Shown here: piece by piece, positions 45,298 to 56,095 of the stretch | Position numbering within the stretch: the first letter of the stretch is position 1 | Layout: every line of letters begins with the position of its first letter | From: Arenicola marina | Taxonomy: Eukaryota; Annelida; Polychaeta; Arenicolidae | Length of the DNA: 64,000 bases | NCBI GenBank assembly: GCA_964019135.1 | Contig: OZ025265.1 | Location: forward strand, 21,427,143-21,491,142 | Reading direction: 5' to 3' | Position numbers and translations under genes: made by a program | Notes under the pieces: generated by a model | Told to the model about the DNA's origin: nothing | Database searches by the model: none | Seen by the model: only the letters and a program-made list of their open reading frames with translations

Positions 45298-48200
45298 TCA
45301 TCTGTCCGTTTGCAATGTGTGACATTTTATCGCCTGAAAAATGATTTCTTTGACGTCAAAATACTGACATATGCTATAAGTAAAGGCACTTGTCCGGTTT
45401 AAGACTTTAGACTTTGAACAGGGCTTCCGTAAACTGACAGTATTTACCTTGGTGATGGTGTCGGGCTCCAGTACATTGACTGTAGTAACCTTGGTGCTGG
45501 TGTCTTGCGCCCGCACACCGACTGTATTTACCTTGGTGCTGGTGTCGGGCTCCCGTACGCTGACTGTATTTACCTTGATGTTGGTGTCGGGCTCCCGTAC
45601 ACTGACTGTATTTACCTTGGTGTTGGTGTCGGGCTCGCGTACGTTGACTGTATTTACCTTGGTGTTGGCGTCGGGCTCGCGTACGTTGACTGTATTTACC
45701 TTGGTGTTGGCGTCGGGCTCCCGTACACTGACTGTATTTACCTTGGTGTTGGTGTCGGGTTCCCGTACACTGACTGTATTTACCTTGGTGCTGGTGTCGG
45801 GCTCCCGTACACTGACTGCATTTACCTTGGTGCTGGTGTCGAGCTCCCGTACACTGACTGTATTTACCTTGGTGTTGGCGTCGGGCTCCCGTACACTGAC
45901 TGTATTTACCTTGGTGCTGGTGTCGGGCTCCCGTACACTGACTGCATTTACCTTGGTGTTGGTGTCGGGCTCCCGTACACTGACTGCATTTACCTTGGTG
46001 CTGGTGTCGGGCTCCCGTACACCGACTGTATTTACCTTGGTGTTGGCGTCGGGCTCCCGTACACTGACTGTATTTACCTTGGTGCTGGTGTCGGGCTCCC
46101 GTACACTGACTGCATTTACCTTGGTGCTGGTGTCGAGCTCCCGTACACTGACTGTATTTACCTTGGTGTTGGCGTCGGGCTCCCATACACTGACTGTATT
46201 TACCTTGGTGCTGGTGTCGGGCTCCCGTACACTGACTGCATTTACCTTGGTGCTGGTGTCGGGCACCCGTACACTGACTGTATTTACCTGTGTACTGGTG
46301 TCTTGATCCAGTGCACTGACTGTATTTACCTTGGTGCTGGTGTCGGGCTCCCGTACACTGACTGCATTTACCTTGGTGTTGGCGTCGGGCTCCCGTACAC
46401 TGACTGTATTTACCTTGGTGCTGGTGTCGGGCTCCCGTACACTGACTGCATTTACCTTGGTGCTGGTGTCGGGCTCCCGTACACTGACTGTATTTACCTT
46501 GGTGCTGGTGTCGGGCTCCCGTACACGGATTGTATTTACCTTGGTGCTTGTGTCGAGCTCCCGTACACTGACTGTATTTACCTTGGTGCTGGTGTCGAGC
46601 TCCCGTACACTGACTGTATTTACCTTGGTGTTGGTGTCGGGCTCCCGTACACTGACTGTATTTACCTTGGTGTTGGCGTCGGGCTCCCGTACACTGACTG
46701 TATTTACCTTGGTGTTGGTGTCGGGCTCCCGTACGCTGACTGTATTTACCTTGATGTTGGTGTCGAGCTCCCGTACACTGACTGTATTTACCTTGGTGCT
46801 GGTGTCGAGCTCCCGTACACTGACTGTATTTACCTTGGTGCTGGTGTCGAGCTCCCGTACACTGACTGTATTTACCTTGGTGTTGGTGTCGGGCTCCCGT
46901 ACACTGACTGTATTTACCTTGGTGCTGGTGTCGGGCTTCCGTACACTGACTGCATTTACCTTGGTGTTGGCGTCGGGCTCCCGTACACTGACTGTATTTA
47001 CCTTGGTGCTGGTGTCGGGCTCCCGTACACTGACTGCATTTACCTTGGTGCTGGTGTCGGGCTCCCGTACACTGACTGTATTTACCTTGGTGCTGGTGTC
47101 GGGCTCCCGTACACGGATTGTATTTACCTTGGTGCTGGTGTCGAGCTCCCGTACACTGACTGTATTTACCTTGGTGCTGGTGTCGGGCTCCCGTACACTG
47201 ACTGTATTTACCTTGGTGTTGGCGTCGGGCTCCTGTACGCTGACTGTATTTACCTTGGTGCTGGTGTCGGGCTCCCGTACACTGACTGCATTTACCTTGG
47301 TGCTGGTGTCGGGCTCCCGTACACTGACTGTATTTACCTTGGTGCTGGTGTCGGGCTCCCGTACACTGACTGTATTTACCTTGGTGTTGGTGTCGGGCTC
47401 CCGTACACTGACTGTATTTACCCTGGTGTTGGTGTCGGGCTCCCGTACACTGACTGCATTTACCTTGGTGCTGGTGTCGAGCTCCCGTACACTGACTGTA
47501 TTTACCTTGGTGTTGGCGTCGGGCTCCCGTACACTGACTGCATTTACCTTGGTGTTGGTGTCGGGCTCCCGTACACTGACTGCATTTACCTTGGTGCTGG
47601 TGTCGGGCTCCCGTACACTGACTGTATTTACCTTGGTGCTGGTGTCGGGCTCCCGTACACGGATTGTATTTACCTTGGTGCTGGTGTCGGACTCCCGTAC
47701 ACTGACTGCATTTACCTTGGTGCTGGTGTCGGGCTCCCGTACACTGACTGTATTTACCTTGGTGTTGGCGTCGGGCTCCTGTACGCTGACTGTATTTACC
47801 TTGGTGCTGGTGTCGGGCTCCCGTACACTGACTGCATTTACCTTGGTGTTGGTGTCGGGCTCCCGTACACTGACTGTATTTACCTTGGTGTTGGCGTCGG
47901 GCTCCTGTACGCTGACTGTATTTACCTTGGTGCTGGTGTCGGGCTCCCGTACACTGACTGCATTTACCTTGGTGCTGGTGTCGGGCTCCCGTACACTGAC
48001 TGTATTTACCTTGGTGTTGGTGTCGGGCTCCCGTACACTGACTGCATTTACCCTGGTGTTGGTGTCGGGCTCCCGTACACTGACTGTATTTACCTTGGTG
48101 TTGGTGTCGGGCTCCCGTACACTGACTGTATTTACCCTGGTGTTGGTGTCGAGCTCCCGTACACTGACTGCATTTACCTTGGTGCTGGTGTCGAGCTCCC

Positions 48201-51108
48201 GTACACTGACTGTATTTACCTTAGTGTTGGCGTCGGGCTCCCGTACACTGACTGCATTTACCTTGGTGCTGGTGTCGGGCTCCCGTACACTGACTGCATT
48301 TACCTTGGTGCTGGTGTCGGGCTCCCGTACACTGACTGCATTTACCTTGGTGCTGGTGTCGGGCTCCCGTACACGGATTGTATTTACCTTGGTGCTGGTG
48401 TCGAGCTCCCGTACACTGACTGTATTTACCTTGGTGCTGGTGTCGGGCTCCCGTACACTGACTGTATTTACCTTGGTGTTGGCGTCGGGCTCCTGTACGC
48501 TGACTGTATTTACCTTGGTGCTGGTGTCGAGCTCCCGTACACTGACTGTATTTACCTTGGTGCTGGTGTCGGGCTCCCGTACACTGGCTGCATTTACCTT
48601 GGTGTTGGCGTCGGGCTCCCGTACACTGACTGTATTTACCTTGGTGCTGGTGTCGGGCTCCCGTACACTGACTGCATTTACCTTGGTGCTGGTGTCGAGC
48701 TCCCGTACACTGACTGTATTTACCTTGGTGTTGGCGTCGGGCTCCCGTACACTGACTGTATTTACCTTGGTGTTGGTGTCGGGTTCCCGTACGCTGACTG
48801 CATTTACCTTGGTGCTGGCGTCGAGCTCCCGTACACTGACTGTATTTACCTTGGTGCTGGTGTCGGGCTCCCGTACACGGATTGTATTTACCTTGGTGCT
48901 GGTGTCGGGCTCCCGTACGCTGACTGTATTTACCTTGGTGTTGGTGTCGAGCTCCCGTACACGGATTGTATTTACCTTGGTGCTGGTGTCGGGCTCCCGT
49001 ACGCTGACTGTATTTACCTTGGTGTTGGCGTCGGGCTCCCGTACACTGACTGTATTTACCTTGGTGTTGGTGTCGGGTTCCCGTACGCTGACTGTATTTA
49101 CCTTGGTGCTGGCGTCGAGCTCCCGTACACTGACTGTATTTACCTTGGTGCTGGTGTCGGGCTCCCGTACACGGATTGTATTTACCTTGGTGCTGGTGTC
49201 GGGCTCCCGTACGCTGACTGTATTTACCTTGGTGTTGGTGTCGGGCTCCTGTACACTGACTGTATTTACCTTGGTGCTGGTGTCGGGCTCCCGTACGTTG
49301 ACTGTATTTACCTTGGTGCTGGTGTCGGGCTCCCGTACGCTGACTGTATTTACCTTGGTGTTGGTGTCGAGCTCCCGTACACGGATTGTATTTACCTTGG
49401 TGCTGGTGTCGGGCTCCCGTACACTGACTGTATTTACCTTGGTGTTGGTGTCGGGTTCCCGTACGCTGACTGCATTTACCTTGGTGCTGGCGTCGAGCTC
49501 CCGTACACTGACTGTATTTACCTTGGTGTTGGTGTCGGGTTCCCGTACGCTGACTGCATTTACCTTGGTGCTGGCGTCGAGCTCCCGTACACTGACTGTA
49601 TTTACCTTGGTGCTGGTGTCGGGCTCCCGTACACTGACTGTATTTACCTTGGTGCTGGTGTCGGGCTCCCGTACACTGACTGCATTTACCTTGGTGCTGG
49701 TGTCGAGCTCCCGTACACTGACTGCATTTACCTTGGTGCTGGTGTCGGGCTCCCGTACACTGACTGCATTTACCTTGGTGCTGGTGTCGAGCTCCCGTAC
49801 ACTGACTGTATTTACCTTGGTGCTGGTGTCGGGCTCCCGTACACTGACTGCATTTACCTTGGTGCTGGTGTCGAGCTCCCGTACACTGACTGCATTTACC
49901 TTGGTGTTGGCGTCGGGCTCCCGTACACTGACTGTATTTACCTTGGTGTTGGCGTCGGCCTCCCGTACACTGACTGCATTTACCTTGGTGCTGGTGTCGG
50001 GCTCCCGTACGTTGACTGTATTTACCTTTGTACTGGTGTCTTGCTCCTGTACACTGACTGTATTTACCTTGGTGCTGGTGTCTTGCTCCCGTACACTGAC
50101 TGTATTTACCTTGGTGCTGGTGTCGGGCTCCCGTATACTGACTGTAATTACGTTGGTGCTGGTGTCGGGCTCCCGTACACTGACTGTAATTACGTTGGTG
50201 CTGGTGTCGGGCTCCCGTACACTGACTGTAATTACGTTGGTGCTGGCGTTGGGCTCCCGTACACTGACTGTATTTACCTTGGTGTTGGTGTCGGGTTCCC
50301 GTACGCTGACTGTATTTACCTTGGTGCTGGTGTCGGGCTCCCGTACACTGACTGTATATACCTTGGTGCTGGTGTCGGGCTCCTGTACACTGACTGTATT
50401 TACCTTAGTGCTGATGTCGGGCTCCCGTACACTGACTGTAATTACGTTGGTGCTGGCGTCGGGCTCCCGTACACGGATTGTATTTACCTTGGTGTTGGTG
50501 TCGGGTTCCCGTACGCTGACTGTATTTACCTTGGTGCTGGTGTCGGGCTCCCGTACACTGACTGTATATACCTTGGTGCTGGTGTCGGGCTCCTGTACAC
50601 TGACTGTATTTACCTTGGTGCTGGTGTCGGACTCCCGTACACTGACTGTATATACCTTGGTGCTGGTGTCGGGCTCCTGTACACTGACTGTATTTACCTT
50701 AGTGCTGATGTCGGGCTCCCGTACACTGACTGTATTTACCTTGGTGCTGGTGTCGATCTTGCCGAGGTTGTGCATCAGTTCATCCTCCTTAAAGCCAGAG
50801 TCTCGGGGATCGTAATTCTGGTAGAGCTGCCCGCCGCTCTTGTCCGGGTACTGCCCGTGGGGGGCCCTGCCTTTAGGGTAATCCTCTCTGGGGTCAGGAC
50901 CCCCACTGAGACGGTAGTCCACTTTGGGATCAACGCCTCCATGGTACCCGCTGGGAGGGTCTGACACCCTAGGGGTAGGGTCCCCATGGTAATACATGGC
51001 GTCCATGGATGTGGGGTTGGCATCGCGGGGAGCGCGTCCGGAACTGTGGTTGGGGTACTGCGGCCCCCCGCGGTAACCTTTGTAGGGGTCATGGTCTCCT
51101 TGGAAACC
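45298..51108 (-). CDS. Repeat-protein gene exon 4 (14-residue repeats)
   Basis: It begins with GFQGDHDPYKGYRGGPQYPN, then a Pro/Asp/Gly-rich linker, then the repeat S-V-R-E-P-D-T-S-T-K-V-N-T-V from about 50,755 down to about 45,440, and a unique tail ending CHTLQTDR before TGA at 45,298-45,300. Substitutions are confined to a few repeat positions (P/L, T/A, S/N, T/A), and no unit shifts frame. The coding frame is fixed by the unique N-terminal part, which excludes the other open frames of the array. Confidence 0.8.
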   Translation of the reverse strand, partial: GFQGDHDPYKGYRGGPQYPNHSSGRAPRDANPTSMDAMYYHGDPTPRVSDPPSGYHGGVDPKVDYRLSGGPDPREDYPKGRAPHGQYPDKSGGQLYQNYDPRDSGFKEDELMHNLGKIDTSTKVNTVSVREPDISTKVNTVSVQEPDTSTKVYTVSVRESDTSTKVNTVSVQEPDTSTKVYTVSVREPDTSTKVNTVSVREPDTNTKVNTIRVREPDASTNVITVSVREPDISTKVNTVSVQEPDTSTKVYTVSVREPDTSTKVNTVSVREPDTNTKVNTVSVREPNASTNVITVSVREPDTSTNVITVSVREPDTSTNVITVSIREPDTSTKVNTVSVREQDTSTKVNTVSVQEQDTSTKVNTVNVREPDTSTKVNAVSVREADANTKVNTVSVREPDANTKVNAVSVRELDTSTKVNAVSVREPDTSTKVNTVSVRELDTSTKVNAVSVREPDTSTKVNAVSVRELDTSTKVNAVSVREPDTSTKVNTVSVREPDTSTKVNTVSVRELDASTKVNAVSVREPDTNTKVNTVSVRELDASTKVNAVSVREPDTNTKVNTVSVREPDTSTKVNTIRVRELDTNTKVNTVSVREPDTSTKVNTVNVREPDTSTKVNTVSVQEPDTNTKVNTVSVREPDTSTKVNTIRVREPDTSTKVNTVSVRELDASTKVNTVSVREPDTNTKVNTVSVREPDANTKVNTVSVREPDTSTKVNTIRVRELDTNTKVNTVSVREPDTSTKVNTIRVREPDTSTKVNTVSVRELDASTKVNAVSVREPDTNTKVNTVSVREPDANTKVNTVSVRELDTSTKVNAVSVREPDTSTKVNTVSVREPDANTKVNAASVREPDTSTKVNTVSVRELDTSTKVNTVSVQEPDANTKVNTVSVREPDTSTKVNTVSVRELDTSTKVNTIRVREPDTSTKVNAVSVREPDTSTKVNAVSVREPDTSTKVNAVSVREPDANTKVNTVSVRELDTSTKVNAVSVRELDTNTRVNTVSVREPDTNTKVNTVSVREPDTNTRVNAVSVREPDTNTKVNTVSVREPDTSTKVNAVSVREPDTSTKVNTVSVQEPDANTKVNTVSVREPDTNTKVNAVSVREPDTSTKVNTVSVQEPDANTKVNTVSVREPDTSTKVNAVSVRESDTSTKVNTIRVREPDTSTKVNTVSVREPDTSTKVNAVSVREPDTNTKVNAVSVREPDANTKVNTVSVRELDTSTKVNAVSVREPDTNTRVNTVSVREPDTNTKVNTVSVREPDTSTKVNTVSVREPDTSTKVNAVSVREPDTSTKVNTVSVQEPDANTKVNTVSVREPDTSTKVNTVSVRELDTSTKVNTIRVREPDTSTKVNTVSVREPDTSTKVNAVSVREPDTSTKVNTVSVREPDANTKVNAVSVRKPDTSTKVNTVSVREPDTNTKVNTVSVRELDTSTKVNTVSVRELDTSTKVNTVSVRELDTNIKVNTVSVREPDTNTKVNTVSVREPDANTKVNTVSVREPDTNTKVNTVSVRELDTSTKVNTVSVRELDTSTKVNTIRVREPDTSTKVNTVSVREPDTSTKVNAVSVREPDTSTKVNTVSVREPDANTKVNAVSVREPDTSTKVNTVSALDQDTSTQVNTVSVRVPDTSTKVNAVSVREPDTSTKVNTVSVWEPDANTKVNTVSVRELDTSTKVNAVSVREPDTSTKVNTVSVREPDANTKVNTVGVREPDTSTKVNAVSVREPDTNTKVNAVSVREPDTSTKVNTVSVREPDANTKVNTVSVRELDTSTKVNAVSVREPDTSTKVNTVSVREPDTNTKVNTVSVREPDANTKVNTVNVREPDANTKVNTVNVREPDTNTKVNTVSVREPDTNIKVNTVSVREPDTSTKVNTVGVRAQDTSTKVTTVNVLEPDTITKVNTVSLRKPCSKSKVLNRTSAFTYSICQYFDVKEIIFQAIKCHTLQTDR

Positions 51109-54100
51109 CTACGGAGAGTATTTGATATTTGAGTATCAGCATATTAAGGTAGGTCAGCATGAGAATAAAATGGGCAGATCTGAATACATTTGTAATACTT
51201 TCTCCACAACACACAGGCACCAAATACAAAGTGCAACATTTCTTCTACGAAAAACTTTGAACTGGACGATATTATCCCCTGGTATAGCATGAGACACGCG
51301 TAAATTCCTAATCGTGCAAATTAGCCGCAGATTAGATAAACATAGCAGAGTTTATTATATCTTTTACATTTTTAGTTCTTTCAAATCACTCTAACTGGTA
51401 TCTATATAAATATGTTTCCTAGTGAAATACCCCTCTCCAATATTAAGACACAATGGCTGCATAAGTAAGAAGCAATTGCTGTAACAAGTGTTACTATTGC
51501 AATATACATGAAACAATGCTTAAATATTCAGTGCATCTTTACACCTAAAAACCACTAAACATTTAATCAAAATTAATGCGAATTAACATGTGTTACTTAT
51601 TTAATTAAAATCAATGAGAAATTAACATGTGTTGCTTATAAAATTAATGCGAATGTTAATCTTATATAATATTGAACTCATTAATCTAATGAGGTCAGCT
51701 TACTTGCCTTACCGACGGAGCACTTGACGACTGTTGTTCATTCACAAATGCCAAGAGTTACTCACGTCGTTGTCGTAGTCAGCACTCGGGATGTTCCGCT
51801 CGGGAAGCTTCGTCTGGTAGCCGAACATGGCAGAGACATCCCGAGGTCGCCCGGACGACGTCCGCAGGATTGGTGCGGTATCCCCAGCCACACCCGCCAG
51901 GGAGGTTGACAGCGGCCCGGCGTGCATGTCTACGTCTCCATGGTAACGGGCCTGTGGGTCGGCGGGGTAAAGATTGCCCTGGTAGGTGTGATGTAAGTCA
52001 TCTCTGGGGTCACCATGGTGAAGGTCCCTGGGGTCACCATGCTGGTTTCTGGGGTCACTATGGCGGAGGTCTTTCGGATCAACAATTTGGCCAATAGGGT
52101 CGCCGTGGTGGTCCTTAGGATCAACATGGTTACCCCTAGGGTCACCATGGTGGATGTCTTTGGGATCAACAATGTGGCTCATGTATTCGCCATGGTGTTC
52201 CTTAGGGTCAACATGGTTGCCCCTAGGGTCACCAGGGTGAGGGTCTGTCGGGGCAGTCGCCTTGGCAGTGACAGCCGTAGGGTCGTGACTACCATCTGAT
52301 GCCATCACCGCCAGCGCCCCTAGTGGCAAGTCTCCGGCAGCATGTATTCTTAAACCAAATAAAGACCAAAATCAGTTTCACGAGAATCGGTTCAGCGAGC
52401 GGATTTGGTGATTATAGCAAGCTGTAGGGACTCCAAGCTCAGCGCACGGTGGCGTTACGCAAGCTCCGCTTTTACCGCTGCTGTCGGCCTGGGCAAATAT
52501 TCTGATTCCTAAAAAACTGTCAAATTACCTGTAATTATTTACAATATTATATTTTCCAAGAATCAATCATAAAAATAACGAAAAATCTCGAAAAAGTTAT
52601 AATTGTGACTGAACTCTTTTTTATCAACCCCTAATACCGCGTGTTATCAGGCTTAGGCTTGGTTCGGGCACTAATTTGTAGAAATACGCTATCAATTTGC
52701 GCAGCGCCGCCCTGGCGAGCGAGTGTAAAAATGCATTGAGGAAGTAGGCGACAACAGAGATCTAATGGAGCTTTAGCGGAGCGTCAAAGGCATATAATGG
52801 ACCCAGATGGAGTTAGTCGAAGGCAGAGAGTGTAAGATCTCCAGATGACTTCTAGGCGTCCATGGGAGACTGATTGTCAGCTCCACTAGTTGCCAGTACC
52901 GGTGATATTGAGACAGATATTTCAAGCCGAATCATGAACAATCTTGTTCACTAATAGAGCCAGATCGTAGAGAGGCAATTTAATTAATGTGGAAGGCGTG
53001 TGAGTGTCTTATGATTGTGAATGATGAAAAAAATCGCATGTCGATCTGGGCAAAGAGTAGCACATCCGGTTACGTCGATCCTCTCTACATTGACCCTGTC
53101 CATTATCGCTTATATGACTCAAATAGGTTGAAGTGTCCTACGTAAGCCAACCAATTAGCACTGTATATCAGTAGTGATCTACATAATTGGCTCCCATCGG
53201 CGACAATTATTAGTATTCCTCGTTGTGCAATTTGCTTCCAGCCAATATCATTCTAATTAATACTTGTAATACATTACCATCATCCCCTGATAAAGTGGCC
53301 CACTTGGCTTCCCGTGGTTAATCGATAGCTGTCAGTGGTGACCTACTTGGCTTTCCATTGATAAGCAATAACTGCCATTGGTGACCTACTTGGCTTTCTA
53401 TTGAAAAGCAATAGCTGTCAGTGGTCACCTACCTGGCTTCCCCTGGTTAAGCAATAGCTGTCAGTGGCGACCTACTTGGCTTCCCTTAATTAGGCAATAG
53501 CTGTCAGTGGTGACCTACTTGGCTTTCCCTAGTTAATGCATAGTAGTCAGTGGCGACCTAATTGGCTTCCCTGGTTAAGCAATAGATGTCAGTGGTGACC
53601 TACTGGGCTTTAAAAGTAATATGTGGTGACCTACTTGGCTTTAAAAGTAATATGTGGTGACCTACTTGGCTTCCCCTAATTAAGCAATAGCTGTCAGTGG
53701 TGACCTACTTGGCTTCCGCCACCACGTCGTCATACACTCCTGACAGCCTATCGCCTGGAGTGGCTTCATAGCGGTCCATGGCGGCTCTGGAAGCAGTCAA
53801 GGTCACGTGCAAGGTCAAGTCATTCATATCCACTTACTCGAGATATATTACTGATTAATGAATAGGCTTTAATGAGTGACTTTAATTTATTTACTTATTT
53901 GATTAATTATGAATAAATATTCCTTATACATGTCTTTTCACGGCCCCCTCTTTATTTGCGCATGTTCAATTATGATTGATACACGTAATATATATCCAAT
54001 GAACCGCCAGGCCTAGAGAACCGTAGGACCACCGTTGCGTGTTCATGCGGTGTGCAGCTGCATTGCAAGCCCCGAGCGGCCGGCCGGCTCACTGTTGTAG

Positions 54101-56095
54101 GACGGCCAGTGCGTGCCTAATCGTTTATATGTATATAAAAGCCAAAAGGTAGGATTCTGCAGTCCTGCACTTGCGCACCACATGAACACGCAACGGCGGT
54201 TCAAGGGCACTCAGGCGGCCGGCGTCTCGCGGCCTGCACACCCGATACGCATTACAACGGCGGTTTATGGGCGATATATATATTTATACGCTGCGCCCCC
54301 TTGCAGCAGTAAACAAGATCAGGGCGAGTCGATTACTGAAGACAGATATATAGTGGCTGACTGAAGATCTCCTTACACAGACATGGAACCGCTACAACTG
54401 ACGGGAGACATAAAGACATATTTACTGTATGAATGTAGCCTCATTTCCGGCGGCACTCATGTTTGAAAGACTACAGCGCTATTTACTTAACTTCAGACTA
54501 AAGTTCTGGCCACACTTTCACACACTTCCTAAGAGACTGATTTATAGAGCCACTCATACTTAACGTCCAGTCTGTTCAGTATTGTAATTTACGTTTTAGA
54601 TAATGTAATGTGTTTGTTCTTGTTTTTTGTTCTCTTTTTCTACTTTTGATGTGTGAATGTGTGTTTTCCACGTGCAGATATTTTTTACTTTGCTTTCTTC
54701 TGCATGCATAATTTGCTTTAGGGAACTCATTACACAAAAACGTTGCAACTACATTCAAACATAAAATATAGACAAATCTAATTGTTATTAACAATAGCAT
54801 CTGTTATATTGATTGAACCATGATTGATAACCCTTCGTATATCTTCTTATATGTCTCTTTATTCAGCAGACCTGTAGTTGTGTAAATTGCTTTACTTGAA
54901 TTCTATATCTAATTCAGTTGTGAAGAAATGTTCACTCAATTTCAAATTGCTAACGTGAATCTGCTCATTTTGTGTATAAGCCACATTTTTTTAGATCAGT
55001 TGCATCAGAATTGCCATGCATCATGTAATAATGATCAACAAATGAAAGCACTAAAGCACGAGGCAGTGACGTACTTGCTGACTGAGGCTCCGCCTGGTAG
55101 GATCGTCAAGTTCTTGCCGCTCCCATCGCCGGTATGTGGCGCCACCGTCTGCGTGGGGTATGACACCGACCCAGAGTAGACGCTTCCGCTTCCGGCCTTG
55201 CTGACTTTCTTCTGCAGGTTACACCTCTCGACGCCCAGCCAAATAGTGAGGGCAAGGAGTAGGAGAATCAGGGCTCCTCCACAGCTGGCGGCCAGTCCGA
55301 TTACCCAGTTCAGATTGATGCAGCACGACCCGTTGTAGAAGAAGTATTCCGCGCACTGACTGGGGCAAGACCCATCGTCGTGGAAGCTATCCGATAGCCC
55401 CTCACACTCGTAGAAACAGGGACCGTCACTGAACAAAACACCAGGCAATGAAGATATATATAGATCACGCTCTCACAGTAATTGTCCACCTGTGTGGTAT
55501 AATTGATTACTGATGTGTTAATGGCTTGCTGTTAAAGGAATGTATTAGTGATTTATATATATATATATATATATATCTTTATGTTAAAAGGCTTTAAAAA
55601 CCGCAGCGATGTTCGAATAAGTGTCTTAAAATATGACACTGTTCCCACACGAAATGAATTCTCACACGCGCGAGTCTGACACAAAAAGTTTCCAAGCAAC
55701 AGAGTGTCTTAAAAAACGCCAGAAATTGTATGCCGTACATTAACACATAACTTCAGGTTAACAGGCCCAAAATGTATTAGTGGCCCCAACGATCATAATA
55801 CAGTCATAACGAAAAGTCATAATGAACCGGAAATAGGGAACTTTGTCCCATTTTGAGATTTTTCATTTTCTGGAAAGAAAAGAAATTTACACAAATAATA
55901 TCGTAGAAGAAAAACTCACATGTCAGTGACGTTTGGCGGTTGTGGAGTCGAATCCGTGTACATCTGTTGAGTCGAGGCCTCAGACATCTGTGTGGTCGAG
56001 GCCTCAGACGTATGTGTGGTCAAGGCCGCCGACATCTGTATGAGGCTCAACAGGGTCCACAGTGCCGTGAAAGTCAAGGTCACTGATAGCTTCAT
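45298..56095 (-). CDS. Membrane-anchored giant 14-residue-repeat protein (four exons)
   Basis: Four phase-compatible exons give about 2,307 residues with no interruption. Exon 1 encodes a signal peptide (MKLSVTLTFTALWTLLSLIQ) and a Thr/Ser-rich segment. Exon 2 encodes a short Cys-rich ectodomain, one transmembrane segment and a basic juxtamembrane stretch. Exon 3 encodes a His/Asp/Pro-rich HGDPRGNHVDPKDH-type tail. Exon 4 encodes about 125 copies of SVREPDTSTKVNTV. The predicted topology is type I with the giant repeat in the cytoplasm (inference from the positive charges after the TM). I recognise no family. The repeat part is supported as coding because it is in frame with unique upstream exons joined by consensus splice sites. 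Exact copy number may be affected by assembly. Confidence 0.75.
45440..50757. repeat. 42-bp minisatellite, about 125 units
   Basis: The unit is 42 bases (plus strand cgtacactgactgtatttaccttggtg...). A rare variant with acacggattg in place of acactgactg occurs at 46,523, 47,111, 47,657, 48,371, 48,875, 48,959, 49,169, 49,379 and 50,471; all spacings are multiples of 42. It forms most of exon 4 of the repeat-protein gene. Confidence 0.95.
51766..52348 (-). CDS. Repeat-protein gene exon 3 (His/Asp/Pro-rich)
   Basis: 583 nt, phase 2 to 0, TTATTTGGTTTAAG acceptor and AACGAC|GTGAGT donor. It encodes imperfect repeats around HHGDPRGNHVDPKDHHGDP. His-rich Asp/Pro sequence could bind metal (inference only). 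Confidence 0.8.
53300..53725. repeat. Degenerate ~43-bp tandem repeat
   Basis: About nine copies of tggcttcccctggttaagcaatagctgtcagtggtgacctact, with two shortened units (tggctttaaaagtaatatgtggtgacctact). It lies in intron 2 of the repeat-protein gene. Confidence 0.85.
54002..54275. repeat. MITE-like element related to 16,841-17,005
   Basis: It contains accgttgcgtgttcatgcg and, facing it, catgaacacgcaacggcggttc, plus a right end cgcattacaacggcggttt, all shared with the 16,841 element. A tatataaaagcc run lies in the middle. It is in intron 2 of the repeat-protein gene. Confidence 0.5.
55075..55428 (-). CDS. Repeat-protein gene exon 2 (Cys-rich ectodomain and TM)
   Basis: 354 nt, phase 2 to 2, TTTTGTTCAG acceptor. 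The ectodomain has eight Cys residues (CFYEC, DDGSCPSQC, NGSCC) with an NGS sequon. The membrane segment is WVIGLAASCGGALILLLLAL, followed by ERCNLQKKVSK, a basic stop-transfer flank. Confidence 0.85.
55555..55577. repeat. TA microsatellite
   Basis: (TA)n of about 22 bases in intron 1 of the repeat-protein gene. Confidence 0.85.
55920..56095 (-). CDS. Repeat-protein gene exon 1 (signal peptide)
   Basis: The Met at 56,095 is preferred to the upstream in-frame Met (56,125) because MKLSVTLTFTALWTLLSLIQ is a clean signal peptide start. Thr/Ser/Met-rich sequence with three ST(T/Q)QM-like repeats follows, ending NVT and a GTGAGT donor in phase 2. Confidence 0.75.

Noticed and set aside
45505-50964. 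Plus-strand ORFs of 1,819 and 1,494 codons
   Set aside because: They are shadows of the 42-bp array; they have no unique coding sequence, signal or domain, whereas the minus frame joins spliced unique exons.
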